Positions 9,883-18,099 of a stretch of 49,685 bases of DNA are shown here, piece by piece. The notes under the pieces are model-generated. The model saw only the letters and a program-made list of their open reading frames with translations. It was not told the origin of the DNA and made no database searches. A program made the translations under genes and the position numbers. How positions within the stretch are numbered: position 1 is the first letter of the stretch; every line of letters begins with the position of its first letter. Source of the DNA: Nitrospirota bacterium (lineage in GTDB: Bacteria > Nitrospirota > Nitrospiria > Nitrospirales > UBA8639); contig JAQBUF010000022.1 in the NCBI GenBank assembly GCA_027623995.1, positions 1 through 49,685 on the forward strand, written 5' to 3'.

Positions 9883-9997
9883 GAGGGGAGTATGAAATTA
9901 TGAAAAAAATGTTCACAGGATGATAATGTCCATACTAGCAAGCTTCTTTTAGGATTAGCAAACTCTGGACAGAATTATACGTATAAGAAGGAGACTT

Positions 9998-10996
9998 ATG
10001 TCATTTGATTTTCAGAATTTACGATCGGGAATCGCCGCAGCTTCGGCTGATGAGCAGTTTGCTCAAGCGGTGCTTGATGGCTTATCAAAGACCCCTAAAC
10101 GACTGCCATCCTGGTTAATTTTCGATGATCGTGGCAGCGAAATTTTCACCGAGATTACTCAACTGCCAGGATATCATCCCGCTCAATGTGAGTTCGAGAT
10201 ATTCCAGACGCACAAACAGGCGGTGACCGATATTCTGTCGAAGACCCCGTTCCGAGTCATTGAGTTGGGTGCTGGAGATGGAAAGAAAACTGAAATTCTT
10301 CTTGAGCATTTTATTCAGTGCCAACTGACATTCGAGTATGTGCCGATCGATATCTCCGAGGGGGCGATCAAAAATCTTGTCGCTTCTTTGGAGTCGAGAT
10401 TTACAGGGAGTACCATGTCCGTTACAGGATTGGCCGCCGACTATTTTGATGGCCTTCGTGCGGTGAGCCAAGACTCCAATCAGCGCAACATCGTGCTCTT
10501 TCTGGGTTCGACTATCGGGAATATGGAGTTGCCCGCTGCCGAGCAATTTGTCCGGCAGTTGTGGGAATCATTACATGACGGGGACTACGTCATGATTGGC
10601 TTCGATCTTATGAAGCACCCGAAGACTCTGTATGCTGCCTACAATGATTCTACTGGGGTGTTCGAACGGTTCAACCTTCATCTCCTGGATGTGCTGAATC
10701 GAAAACTTGGTGCCAATTTCGTGAAAGGCAATTTTGTTCAGCAGGGGCAGTATCATCCGAGATCTCATGCAGTCGAGAGCTTTGTGTATAGTACCCGAGA
10801 ACAGGTGGTTCGCCTTGAGGCGTTGGGAAAGGAATTTACTTTCGATGCGTGGGAGCCGATGCAGACCGAGCATTCCTACAAGTACACCCAAGCAGAAATT
10901 GAATCGTTGGCAGTGAATAGTGGGTATCAGATTGTTAAGCATCTGTTCGATGCACAGGCCCACTTCGTGGATTCGGTGTGGGAGGTGAAGACATAG
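9998..10996 (+). CDS. egtD: EgtD-like L-histidine N-alpha-methyltransferase
   Basis: 332-residue SAM-dependent methyltransferase of the EgtD family, which trimethylates histidine to hercynine in ergothioneine synthesis. Visible elements: substrate loop ITQLPGYHPAQCE (family form LPEYYPTRTE), SAM motif ELGAGDGKKT, GSTIGNM, the DLMKHPKTLYAAYND loop and C-terminal QTEHSYKY, which keeps the Glu and Ser of the family's TExS imidazole-binding motif. A good AAGGAG site precedes the ATG. No EgtB-type sulfoxide synthase is in the window, so either hercynine is made for another route or the partner lies elsewhere. The substitutions in the substrate loop leave a different amino acid substrate possible. 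Confidence 0.82.
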   Translation: MSFDFQNLRSGIAAASADEQFAQAVLDGLSKTPKRLPSWLIFDDRGSEIFTEITQLPGYHPAQCEFEIFQTHKQAVTDILSKTPFRVIELGAGDGKKTEILLEHFIQCQLTFEYVPIDISEGAIKNLVASLESRFTGSTMSVTGLAADYFDGLRAVSQDSNQRNIVLFLGSTIGNMELPAAEQFVRQLWESLHDGDYVMIGFDLMKHPKTLYAAYNDSTGVFERFNLHLLDVLNRKLGANFVKGNFVQQGQYHPRSHAVESFVYSTREQVVRLEALGKEFTFDAWEPMQTEHSYKYTQAEIESLAVNSGYQIVKHLFDAQAHFVDSVWEVKT

Positions 10997-11076
10997 TTTG
11001 GTCCGGTTACCTTCCTTGCCCGCACAAGGAGAGGATCTGTGGCGTGATATTGTGAAGTGAGAGTTGGTAGAAGGCC

Positions 11077-11268
11077 TTATTGATAGTTCTGCGCTTGGGT
11101 TTCAAGCAGTTCGGCATAGGCGCCTTGTTTGGTGACTAATTCGTCGTGGGTGCCACATTCTACGATGCGGCCGTGTTTGACCACAAAAATGCGATGGACC
11201 ATCTTGACGGTTGAGAGTCGATGGCTAATGAGAGTCGCCATGTGGCCTTTGGCGAGCTTCGGATTTGT
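11077..11268 (-). pseudogene. 3' remnant of an ABC exporter ATPase
   Basis: On the minus strand, ending at a TAA (11077-11079), the frame reads the end of an MsbA-type ABC exporter: LAKGHMATLISHRLSTVK (H-loop), then IFVVKHGRIVECGTHDEL and a final AYAELLETQAQNYQ. Everything upstream (Walker A, Q-loop, signature, membrane domain) is missing; similarity fades near 11268 and a stop follows. It is a stub left by a deletion or rearrangement and not a functional gene. Confidence 0.8.
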
Positions 11269-11328
11269 AGATTCCTTACCTTTAAGGGAAAGAAATTTTT
11301 TAGGGCACTGTTCTTTTGATTCATGGTG

Positions 11329-11700
11329 TTACTTTGTCCCCGCAGTTACGCAGGTGTTTCCGTCAAAGACATTGCACGCTGAACCACCGCTCGCCAATTT
11401 CCATGATTTAATAATGGGGGGATTGGGTTGCCCCTGAAACTCAATTACAACATCAAGTAGCCCTCCCACGGGTAATTTCCCAATGTGAGGGAGTGCGGCT
11501 TCACTGGCGCGCAGCCACAGTACCCCACTGTGCGTGCTGATCATGATAAACCCCTTGTCTGGAACCACACGGATAATGGGGCTGTAAAAGCTTCCTTGTT
11601 TTCCTGGTTCATCGGTAAAGGCAGCCCCAAGGCCTGTCATTGCCACGATAAGAAAAACTAGGAAGGAAAGAATGAGTAGATTGCGGTGGTATGAAGCCAT
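11329..11700 (-). CDS. Hypothetical exported protein
   Basis: 123 residues with a clear N-terminal signal or anchor helix (ILSFLVFLIVAMTGLGAAF). The mature part is small, with VVPDKGFIMISTHSGVLWL and two cysteines near the C-terminus (SACNVFDGNTC) that could form a disulfide. No family recognised. It stands alone between the ABC remnant and the sulfur-carrier operon, same strand as the latter. Confidence 0.6.
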   Translation of the reverse strand: MASYHRNLLILSFLVFLIVAMTGLGAAFTDEPGKQGSFYSPIIRVVPDKGFIMISTHSGVLWLRASEAALPHIGKLPVGGLLDVVIEFQGQPNPPIIKSWKLASGGSACNVFDGNTCVTAGTK

Positions 11701-11792
11701 GAAAATACTCCTTGGTCAGGGCAAGCAAAAGTTTCTGCATTATCGCAGCCTAGGAAAAAGATGTCTAGAAAATGATGAGAAAAAGTAAAGGC

Positions 11793-12302
11793 TTATTGTC
11801 GTTGGACAGGGACTTCGGTGGATAGGGAATTTTGAATGTGGTAGGCGCGAATAACAGGATGGGACTTCTCTTCTAGTGAAATGATGAGGTGTCGAGGTTC
11901 TGGAAAGTTCAATTTTTCTCGCATGGTTTCAAAGTCCATCGCTTTTTTAATATCAGTTTCTGATGGACGAGCGGGGCTGGAGGTATGTGAATGGTAAAAA
12001 ATTGGAAGAGTCAATTCTTTTTGACGAATGTCCTTGACTGCTGAGGAAAACTCCATTGTATCCATGATAAAGGCAATGTCTGCGCGTTCATCAGGAGAAA
12101 GGTTTTTGAGGTCGGATAACTTTCCTTTTTCAAAGAAGGTGGTAAGTTCATCCTCTGTCATGCTGGCCAAGATGTTGGTGATTCGATATTGGGCTGAGAT
12201 CACGCCATCTTTGCCGGCGAGAACCCCACAACATTCATGAGGGTCCAGTTCGCGGGCATGAGCAATCATGTCATCCCAGATTGTCGCAGGAATAGAAATC
12301 AT
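11793..12302 (-). CDS. M67-family JAMM metallopeptidase (Mec/HcyD-like)
   Basis: Zinc peptidase of the JAB/MPN+ fold. The full JAMM motif is present: E23 in PHECCG, H104 and H106 in YHSHT, S114 and D117 in RPSETD. In Mycobacterium the homologue Mec cleaves cysteine from the CysO carrier; in Wolinella HcyD trims the C-terminus of HcyS and later frees homocysteine. It is the last gene of the minus-strand sulfur-carrier operon, 5 bp after a ThiF-type E1. Both carriers in the operon have residues beyond Gly-Gly, so this peptidase is the obvious candidate to trim them and to release the product amino acid. Confidence 0.87.
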   Translation of the reverse strand: MISIPATIWDDMIAHARELDPHECCGVLAGKDGVISAQYRITNILASMTEDELTTFFEKGKLSDLKNLSPDERADIAFIMDTMEFSSAVKDIRQKELTLPIFYHSHTSSPARPSETDIKKAMDFETMREKLNFPEPRHLIISLEEKSHPVIRAYHIQNSLSTEVPVQRQ

Positions 12303-12307
12303 GGTGC

Positions 12308-13111
12308 CTAAATGCTACAGGAGACGTGATGCTCTTCGAGCGTGGTGATCGTGGGGTTGTCGCTGCACAAGGGGCATTTTGGGTCCTTGGGGCGACCGAC
12401 TTTGCGGAATTTCATCTCGAGCGCGTCGTAGATCAGCAAACGATCTGCAAGGGTATCGCCCAGTCCTAGAATTTCCTTGATGGCTTCGTTGGCTTGAAGA
12501 ATGCCAATGGTGCCAGCAAGGACGCCGAGTACGCCAGCTTCTTGGCAATTTGGCACTAATCCCGCTGGGGGTGGTTCCGGATACAAGCAACGATAGCAGG
12601 GATATCCTTCATGTGGCTTGATCGTGGTCAGTTGTCCTTCAAACCGAAAGATGCTTCCTGAGATGAGCGTTTTCTTCGCAAAAAAACAGGCATCGTTGAC
12701 AAGAAATCGTGTGCCGAAATTATCTGATCCATCAAGGACGATATCATATTCAGGCAGGAGTTTCATGATATTGTCCATGCCAATATTTTCTTGATAGGTG
12801 TTGACGGTGACATCAGGATTCAGCGCCGCTAAAAGGCGGCGTCCCGATTCGACCTTCGGGACTCCAACAGTATTCGTGGTATGTAAGACTTGCCGTTGGA
12901 GGTTTGATAAATCAACGACATCACCATCGATGAGTCCAATCGTGCCAATGCCTGCGGCTCCGAGGTAGAGAGCAATGGGTGAGCCTAAGCCTCCAGCACC
13001 AATCAGAAGCACCTTGGCCTCTAAGAGTTTTCGCTGTCCCTTTCCGCCCACATCAGGAAGAATGATCTGGCGGCTGTAGCGTTGAATTTGATCTTCTGTG
13101 AAATCCATCAT
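12308..13111 (-). CDS. ThiF/MoeB-family E1-like adenylyltransferase (copy 2)
   Basis: ATP-dependent activator of ubiquitin-like sulfur carriers. Motifs in order: RYSRQIILPDVGGKGQ, nucleotide-binding GAGGLGSP, DVVDLSNLQRQ, adenylation-site SDNFGTRFLVNDAC, zinc cysteines CYRC and CPLC, and the conserved NCQEAGVLG cysteine. No rhodanese domain, so sulfide or another donor must supply sulfur. The frame runs upstream into a palindromic spacer; I start at ATG 13111 (MMDFTED), matching the start of the other E1 in the operon (MSFTEDQ), though no Shine-Dalgarno sequence is evident. It probably activates the MoaD-like carrier encoded just upstream. Confidence 0.88.
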   Translation of the reverse strand: MMDFTEDQIQRYSRQIILPDVGGKGQRKLLEAKVLLIGAGGLGSPIALYLGAAGIGTIGLIDGDVVDLSNLQRQVLHTTNTVGVPKVESGRRLLAALNPDVTVNTYQENIGMDNIMKLLPEYDIVLDGSDNFGTRFLVNDACFFAKKTLISGSIFRFEGQLTTIKPHEGYPCYRCLYPEPPPAGLVPNCQEAGVLGVLAGTIGILQANEAIKEILGLGDTLADRLLIYDALEMKFRKVGRPKDPKCPLCSDNPTITTLEEHHVSCSI

Positions 13112-13312
13112 TACGTCAGGATGTTGAAAACGCTCGTTAGCTGCGTTCCCTGGCTTTGCCGAAGCGGCTCGCACAGGCAGGTGGTCGCCCCTTTGTCATG
13201 CTCACGTACTCACTTCGTACGTTCCGCGTGCCAAATGGTCTGCGGCCTTGCTATCGACCATTTTGAACATCCTTCCTTCACAATTAGTTATTCATTTTTA
13301 CGGTTTATTTCT
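13112..13312. repeat. Palindromic intergenic spacer inside the operon
   Basis: A 200-bp gap between the NIL and E1 genes, otherwise tightly packed neighbours. It holds a GC-rich hairpin centred near 13215, CACGTACTCACTTCGTACG (arms ACGTAC/GTACGT), flanked by imperfectly complementary GTCGCCCC- and TGCGGCC-type sequence. No coding potential was recognised. It is probably an inserted intergenic repeat that splits the operon and may affect mRNA stability. Confidence 0.5.
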
Positions 13313-13552
13313 CTATTCGACCACGTTCAGTTCAATGGGATCAACGAGGACCCCTTTTTCTCGCATGCCGTCAACAGCGCGTTCAATTTCTTCGGTGTCC
13401 CCTAAAAATTCAACATCCATCCATCCCGTGGTATCTCGAACATCGGCCCGACGAATACTGGTCACGACTTTATATTCATGACCAATTTCATAAATGATCG
13501 GTGCAGGAATTTTTTCTTCTGGAAAGCGAATGTGATACCGTAATTTAGCCAT
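13313..13552 (-). CDS. NIL-domain protein
   Basis: 79-residue ferredoxin-like-fold protein of the NIL family, recognised by KLRYHIRFPEEKIPAPIIYEI and GWMDVEFLGDTEEIERAVDGM. NIL domains occur at the C-terminus of the methionine importer ATPase MetN and in small proteins linked to homocysteine synthesis. The start at 13552 overlaps the MoaD-like stop by 8 bp, implying translational coupling. In this operon it may act in sulfur-amino-acid sensing or in homocysteine formation; the exact role is not known. Confidence 0.8.
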   Translation of the reverse strand: MAKLRYHIRFPEEKIPAPIIYEIGHEYKVVTSIRRADVRDTTGWMDVEFLGDTEEIERAVDGMREKGVLVDPIELNVVE

Positions 13553-13826
13553 GAGATCCTCCCGCGATCGCAGGAACGATTGAGACTTCATCCCCATCTT
13601 TTAGTGGCGTTTCTTTTCCAGTGAGAAAGCGAATGTCTTCCTCATTGACATAGATATTAATGAAGCGTCGCACCTCACCTTGCTCATCGCAGATGCGATC
13701 TTTGAGCCCAGGATGTGCGCCATTCAAGTGGTCGATGAGTTCAAGGACACTGCCCCCAGTTGCTTCAACTTCTCCCTTACCGCCAGTCATGGGGCGAAGG
13801 GGCGTGGGAATACGAACCGTAATCAT
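13545..13826 (-). CDS. MoaD/ThiS-like sulfur carrier with tail after Gly-Gly
   Basis: 93-residue ubiquitin-like beta-grasp protein of the archaeal MoaD type (MITVRIPTPLRPMTGGKGEVE; LKDGDEVSIVPAIAGG). Such carriers are adenylated and thiocarboxylated on a C-terminal glycine. Here the Gly-Gly is followed by Ser-His-Gly, so the chain must be cut before activation, as reported for HcyS by HcyD. It overlaps threonine synthase by 4 bp (ATGA) and the NIL gene by 8 bp. Candidate functions are homocysteine or cysteine synthesis; molybdopterin synthesis is less likely since no MoaE is near. Confidence 0.87.
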   Translation of the reverse strand: MITVRIPTPLRPMTGGKGEVEATGGSVLELIDHLNGAHPGLKDRICDEQGEVRRFINIYVNEEDIRFLTGKETPLKDGDEVSIVPAIAGGSHG

Positions 13827-15061
13827 GCTTCCCCCTGTTTTCCAAATATTTGTTCAAATTTAGCCAGACTCGGTGGGATCCTGAATGGACGCCCCACTGA
13901 ATCCACAACGGCTTCTTGGGTTTTGAGCCCATTGCCTGTGATATATGCGACGGTCACCTCATCTCGCTTGATCAAGCCTTGCTTGGCTAACTTTTGAAGG
14001 ACGCCAATGGTGACCCCTCCGGCGGTTTCGGCAAAAATCCCTTCCGTTTGCGCCAGTAATTTTATGCCTTCGACCACTTCATCATCCGTCACGGTGTCCA
14101 TGGCTCCACCGCTTTCCGCCACGGTTTTCAAAGCATAGTATCCATCCGCGGGGTTGCCAATAGCGAGTGATTTCGCAATCGTGTTTGGCTTCACGGGTTT
14201 AAAGAAATCACGACCATCTTTATACGCCGTCGCAATGGGAGAACATCCCTCGGCTTGGGCGCCATTGACTTTGGTGTTCACTGAATCAATCAATCCCACC
14301 CTGTGAAACTCGTTCAGGCCTTTCCAAATTTTTGTCAGCAACGATCCTGAAGCCATTGGAACCACGACTTGGTCAGGCGCACGCCATCCCAATTGTTCAG
14401 CCGTTTCATAGGCCAGAGTCTTTGATCCCTCGGCATAGTAAGGTCGGATGTTCACGTTGACAAAGGCCCATTGTCGTTCGCCAGCAATCTCGCTGCATAG
14501 ACGATTGACATCGTCGTAGGTGCCTTCAATCTCAATCACTTTTGGGCGATAAATGAGATTACCTAAGACCTTCGCTGCTTCTAAGTCACCAGGAATGAAC
14601 ACATAGCATTGCATGCCAGCTTGGGCTGCATGGGCAGCCACAGAGTTCGCCAGGTTTCCAGTGGAAGCGCAAGCTGCGGTTTCAAAGCCGAGTTCTCGTG
14701 CTCGGGTGAGGGCTACTGCGACGACTCGATCTTTAAAGGAAAGGGTTGGGTGATTGACGCAATCATTTTTAATATACAGTTCATCAATGCCCAGAAATGC
14801 GCCTAAATTATGTGCGCGAACGAGAGGCGTGTAACCTGCATGTAAACCAATAGTGGGTTTGCCTTCTATAGGAAGGAAGTCTTGGTATCGCCAAAGACTT
14901 CTGGGACCAGCTTCAATTGATTCACGTGAGACTTTGGCCTTGATCTCATCATAATTATATTTGACCTCTAAGGGGCCAAAGCACAATTCACAGACGTGAA
15001 TGGCTTCGGTGGGATATTCCTTCCCACATTCTCGACAGACTAAGGCTTTCATTTTTGCCAT
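13823..15061 (-). CDS. thrC: Threonine synthase-like PLP enzyme
   Basis: 412-residue fold-type II PLP enzyme. An N-terminal zinc-ribbon-like segment (CRECGKEYPTEAIHVCELC) is followed by HPTLSFKDR with the PLP lysine, ASTGNLANSVAAHA and the C-terminal ETAGGV motif. Threonine synthase converts O-phosphohomoserine to threonine. I start at 15061 (MAKMKAL) because the longer frame runs into the preceding gene; an AGGTG lies upstream. Its position between an E1 and a carrier suggests it may use a carrier-bound sulfur with O-phosphohomoserine to form homocysteine, but ordinary threonine synthesis remains the default. Confidence 0.85.
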   Translation of the reverse strand: MAKMKALVCRECGKEYPTEAIHVCELCFGPLEVKYNYDEIKAKVSRESIEAGPRSLWRYQDFLPIEGKPTIGLHAGYTPLVRAHNLGAFLGIDELYIKNDCVNHPTLSFKDRVVAVALTRARELGFETAACASTGNLANSVAAHAAQAGMQCYVFIPGDLEAAKVLGNLIYRPKVIEIEGTYDDVNRLCSEIAGERQWAFVNVNIRPYYAEGSKTLAYETAEQLGWRAPDQVVVPMASGSLLTKIWKGLNEFHRVGLIDSVNTKVNGAQAEGCSPIATAYKDGRDFFKPVKPNTIAKSLAIGNPADGYYALKTVAESGGAMDTVTDDEVVEGIKLLAQTEGIFAETAGGVTIGVLQKLAKQGLIKRDEVTVAYITGNGLKTQEAVVDSVGRPFRIPPSLAKFEQIFGKQGEA

Positions 15062-15084
15062 GGCAGCACCTATTCGAAGAAAAG

Positions 15085-15912
15085 TTATGTGACGCCTACT
15101 GTGCCAGGCGTTCGGAGTTGGCAAACTTCTTGTTCATGTTCAAACAACTTCGTGATTTCTGGGTTGTCACCGCACAGTTTACACTTTGGGTTCCGTTTGG
15201 TTTTGATTTCACGGAAGGCGGTCTTCTGGGCATCAAAGTCCAAAATGCGATCCGTCAGCGGTTGCCCAATGCCTAATATAATTTTCAGTGCTTCGGTCGC
15301 TTGAATCGTACCAATAATACCGGCGACCACGCCAATAATGCCGGCTTCCTGACAGCTGGGTACCAGTCCAGGTGGTGGTGGTTCTTTAAAGATGCATCGA
15401 TAGCAGGCGGACTTTTTGGGAATGATCGAAAATACGCGTCCCTCAAATCGTAAAATGCCGCCATGCACTAATGGCTTGTCTGCGAAATAGCACGCATCAT
15501 TGATGAGGAATTTCGCAGGAAAATTATCGACCCCATCAATGACGATGTCGTAGGGCGTGATTAGCTCAAGGGCATTCTCTGCCGTAAAGCGAGCCTCATG
15601 GGTTTCAACTTTGACATCAGGATTGATCGCCTGAATTTTTGCTTTTGCCGAAAGAACCTTTGATCGTCCAACATCTGGAGTGTGGTGTAAGACTTGCCGT
15701 TGCAGATTCGACATGTCCACCACATCACTATCGATGAGGCCGATGGTGCCAATCCCTGCGGCAGCCAAATACAGCGCGACGGGAGATCCAAGGCCGCCGG
15801 CTCCTACCACGAATACTTTGGCCTGGGATATTTTCTTTTGCCCTTTACCCCCCACTTCTGGGAGTAAGATGTGTCGGCTATATCGGGTGATTTGATCTTC
15901 AGTGAAACTCAT
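15085..15912 (-). CDS. ThiF/MoeB-family E1-like adenylyltransferase (copy 1)
   Basis: 275-residue paralogue of the E1 at 12308-13111, with the same motifs: RYSRHILLPEVGGKGQ, GAGGLGSP, DVVDMSNLQRQ, VDNFPAKFLINDAC, zinc CYRC and CKLC, SCQEAGIIG. It extends a little further at the C-terminus (EHEQEVCQLRTPGTVGVT). It lies between cysteine synthase and threonine synthase and probably activates the ThiS-like carrier at the head of the operon. Two E1 copies and two carriers in one operon suggest two dedicated thiocarboxylate relays. Confidence 0.88.
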   Translation of the reverse strand: MSFTEDQITRYSRHILLPEVGGKGQKKISQAKVFVVGAGGLGSPVALYLAAAGIGTIGLIDSDVVDMSNLQRQVLHHTPDVGRSKVLSAKAKIQAINPDVKVETHEARFTAENALELITPYDIVIDGVDNFPAKFLINDACYFADKPLVHGGILRFEGRVFSIIPKKSACYRCIFKEPPPPGLVPSCQEAGIIGVVAGIIGTIQATEALKIILGIGQPLTDRILDFDAQKTAFREIKTKRNPKCKLCGDNPEITKLFEHEQEVCQLRTPGTVGVT

Positions 15913-15951
15913 AATGTTCTTCCAGGCAAAGGGAAATATTTGAAAATGAAA

Positions 15952-16881
15952 CTAGATTTTGAAGTATTTTTCGATACTCAAATATCGTTCACCTGTATCA
16001 CATAACACGGTGACGACGTTTTTGCCAGGGCCCAATTCTTTCGCGACATGTTGAGCGGCAAAGACATTGGCTCCTGAAGAGATTCCCACCATGAGCCCTT
16101 CTTTTTTGGCCAACAATTTTGTGGTTTGATAGGCTTGGTCGTCCGTGACTCGAATGATATCATCTAAGATGGAACGGTTTAATACCTTTGGAATAAACCC
16201 TGCGCCAATCCCTTGAATTTTGTGCTGCCCTGGTTCCCCTCCAGAAAGCACGGGTGATCCTGCTGGCTCAACGGCAATGATTTTGATCGAAGGGTTGCGT
16301 TCTTTAAACACTTCTCCGCAACCCGTAATGGTCCCGCCAGTTCCAACCGCAGCAACAAAGGCATCAATCTTTCCATCCATGGCATCCCAGAGTTCAAGTG
16401 CCGTGGTTTTTTTATGCATGGCCGGATTCGCAGGATTAGAAAATTGATTCGGCATAAAATAATCAGGATTTTTCGCGATAATACCTTCCGCTTCCTTAAT
16501 AGATCCCTTCATGCCTTCTATGGCTGGAGTCAAGATCAGTTGGGCACCATACGAAGACAGCAGGCTCGCTCGTTCCTGGCTCATGCTCTCGGGCATCACC
16601 AAAATGAGTTTATATCCACGGACCGCTGACACTAAGGCAAGTCCAATACCCGTATTGCCGCTCGTGGGTTCAACAATCGTCCCTCCAGGCTTCAGTTGGC
16701 CGCTTTTTTCTGCCTCATCAATCATGTTCAGGCAAATGCGGTCTTTCACGCTTCCGCCAGGGTTATGAAACTCCACCTTGCCAAAAATGGTGGACCCACC
16801 CTCTGGGGAGAGGCGATTCAGTCGGACAAGGGGAGTGTGACCAATACCATCAGTAATTTTTTCCAGGAAGGAAGGGGTCAC
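15952..16881 (-). CDS. cysK: Cysteine synthase (O-acetylserine sulfhydrylase)
   Basis: 309-residue PLP enzyme that makes cysteine. Motifs: PLP lysine in HNPGGSVKDR, substrate loop TSGNTGIGLA, phosphate cup GTGGTITG, VEPAGSPVLSGG and GISSGANVFAA. The start is a GTG at 16881 overlapping the stop of the ThiS-like gene by 4 bp (GTGA). This coupling to a carrier mirrors the CysO-CysM arrangement of actinobacteria, where a carrier thiocarboxylate and not free sulfide is the sulfur donor. Sequence motifs alone do not separate the CysK and CysM types. Confidence 0.9.
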   Translation of the reverse strand: MTPSFLEKITDGIGHTPLVRLNRLSPEGGSTIFGKVEFHNPGGSVKDRICLNMIDEAEKSGQLKPGGTIVEPTSGNTGIGLALVSAVRGYKLILVMPESMSQERASLLSSYGAQLILTPAIEGMKGSIKEAEGIIAKNPDYFMPNQFSNPANPAMHKKTTALELWDAMDGKIDAFVAAVGTGGTITGCGEVFKERNPSIKIIAVEPAGSPVLSGGEPGQHKIQGIGAGFIPKVLNRSILDDIIRVTDDQAYQTTKLLAKKEGLMVGISSGANVFAAQHVAKELGPGKNVVTVLCDTGERYLSIEKYFKI

Positions 16882-17078
16882 CGGCCGCCACCCATGAAGA
16901 AAAGGAATTCCAATTTATCTCCATCCTTCACCTGGGTGGCTTCCAGTTGATCTCGTTCAACAATCTGAGTGTTCAATTCTACTGCAACCATATGGGGGTC
17001 GACTTCTTTATGTTTGAGCACTTCCATGACGTTTCCAGCTTGGAGGTCTTCGGATTTACCATTAATTGTCACTTGCAT
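16878..17078 (-). CDS. ThiS-like sulfur carrier ending Gly-Gly-Gly-Arg
   Basis: 66-residue beta-grasp sulfur carrier: MQVTINGKSEDL, VAVELNTQIVERDQL and the terminal LEFLFFMGGGR. The usual carrier ends exactly with Gly-Gly; here one arginine follows, so trimming seems needed before thiocarboxylation. A GGAG lies 6 bp before the ATG at 17078, so I prefer that start to the frame opening at 17090. It is the first gene of the operon. No thiG or other thiamine gene is near; coupling to cysteine synthase points to a CysO-like role. Confidence 0.83.
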   Translation of the reverse strand: MQVTINGKSEDLQAGNVMEVLKHKEVDPHMVAVELNTQIVERDQLEATQVKDGDKLEFLFFMGGGR

Positions 17079-17169
17079 AATTTGCTCCATGGTTCAGGCA
17101 TTGGTGATAAACAAAGCACGGTATCAAACTCGGCGTGACCTAGTCAAGAAGATGTGGAATTACAATGGC

Positions 17170-17898
17170 TTATGGCAGGAGTCGTGGCAAAATATCTTTG
17201 GCACGCCCATGAATGGTGATATCCACCAGCTCTGAGTTTGGAGTGGGATCAAGGTTCAGCTCGACGACAAAGGCCCCTCGGTCTTTGGCTACTTGCCCAA
17301 ATGACGCAGCAGGATACACCAACCCAGAGGTCCCAATGATGAGAAGGATCTCGCACGTCTCTAATGCGGCATAACAGTTTCGAAGGTCTTGCGCATCGAG
17401 GGATTCACCAAACCACACGATGTGTGGCCGTAAGAGCCCCTGGCAGGTAGAACATTTTGGTAAAATCTCTAGAGGGACTTTTCGGTTTTCTTCGATGACA
17501 CCACACTCTGTGCACCTGACTTTCCAAATATTGCCATGAATTTCTGAAATGTTTCGAGAACCGGCTGTGGCATGGAGTCCATCCACGTTTTGCGTAATCA
17601 GCCAAAACTGCTCTATGGATTTTTCTAAGGCCACCAAAGCCTCATGGCCAGGGTTTGGCTGTTTTGTGGCGAGTAATTCGCGCCGCCAATTATACCATTC
17701 CCAGACCAAGGTCGGGTCACGCGTAAATGCCTCAGGGGACGCTAACTCTTCAGGTCGAAAATCCTTCCATAAACCCTCGGGACCTCGAAAAGTGGGGACG
17801 CCGCTATCTGCTGAGATTCCGGCACCAGTCACGACGGTCACTGATTTGGCATGGGCCAAGCGAGCTCGTAGGTTTTTCAAGGCATCGTCAGTATTCAT
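17170..17898 (-). CDS. cobB: Sirtuin NAD-dependent protein deacylase
   Basis: 242-residue class III sirtuin. NAD-binding GAGISADSGVPTFRG, TQNVDGLH with the catalytic histidine in EIHGN, and a zinc site from CTEC and CSTC are all visible. Y69 and R72 (in WYNWRRE) form the YxxR pair that marks sirtuins removing succinyl or malonyl groups as well as acetyl. It removes acyl groups from protein lysines in the cytosol. It follows the same strand as the sulfur operon, 92 bp upstream of its first gene, but need not be cotranscribed. Confidence 0.92.
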   Translation of the reverse strand: MNTDDALKNLRARLAHAKSVTVVTGAGISADSGVPTFRGPEGLWKDFRPEELASPEAFTRDPTLVWEWYNWRRELLATKQPNPGHEALVALEKSIEQFWLITQNVDGLHATAGSRNISEIHGNIWKVRCTECGVIEENRKVPLEILPKCSTCQGLLRPHIVWFGESLDAQDLRNCYAALETCEILLIIGTSGLVYPAASFGQVAKDRGAFVVELNLDPTPNSELVDITIHGRAKDILPRLLP

Positions 17899-18099
17899 CT
17901 GGGAAGGTCTCAGTCATCTTTTGGGAGGGTGAGGCACAAATGATACGAGAAAATGGTTCCTGTCTCAATAGCAAGCCTTGCCTACATTAACGGAACGAAA
18001 ATACCGAAGAAGAATAGGACATAGGTTATCGCCAAGGATTGGGGGAGCTCAAAAGTTGCAAGTCCCTCCTCGCCCCTCTCACATACAAAGGATAGAAGC

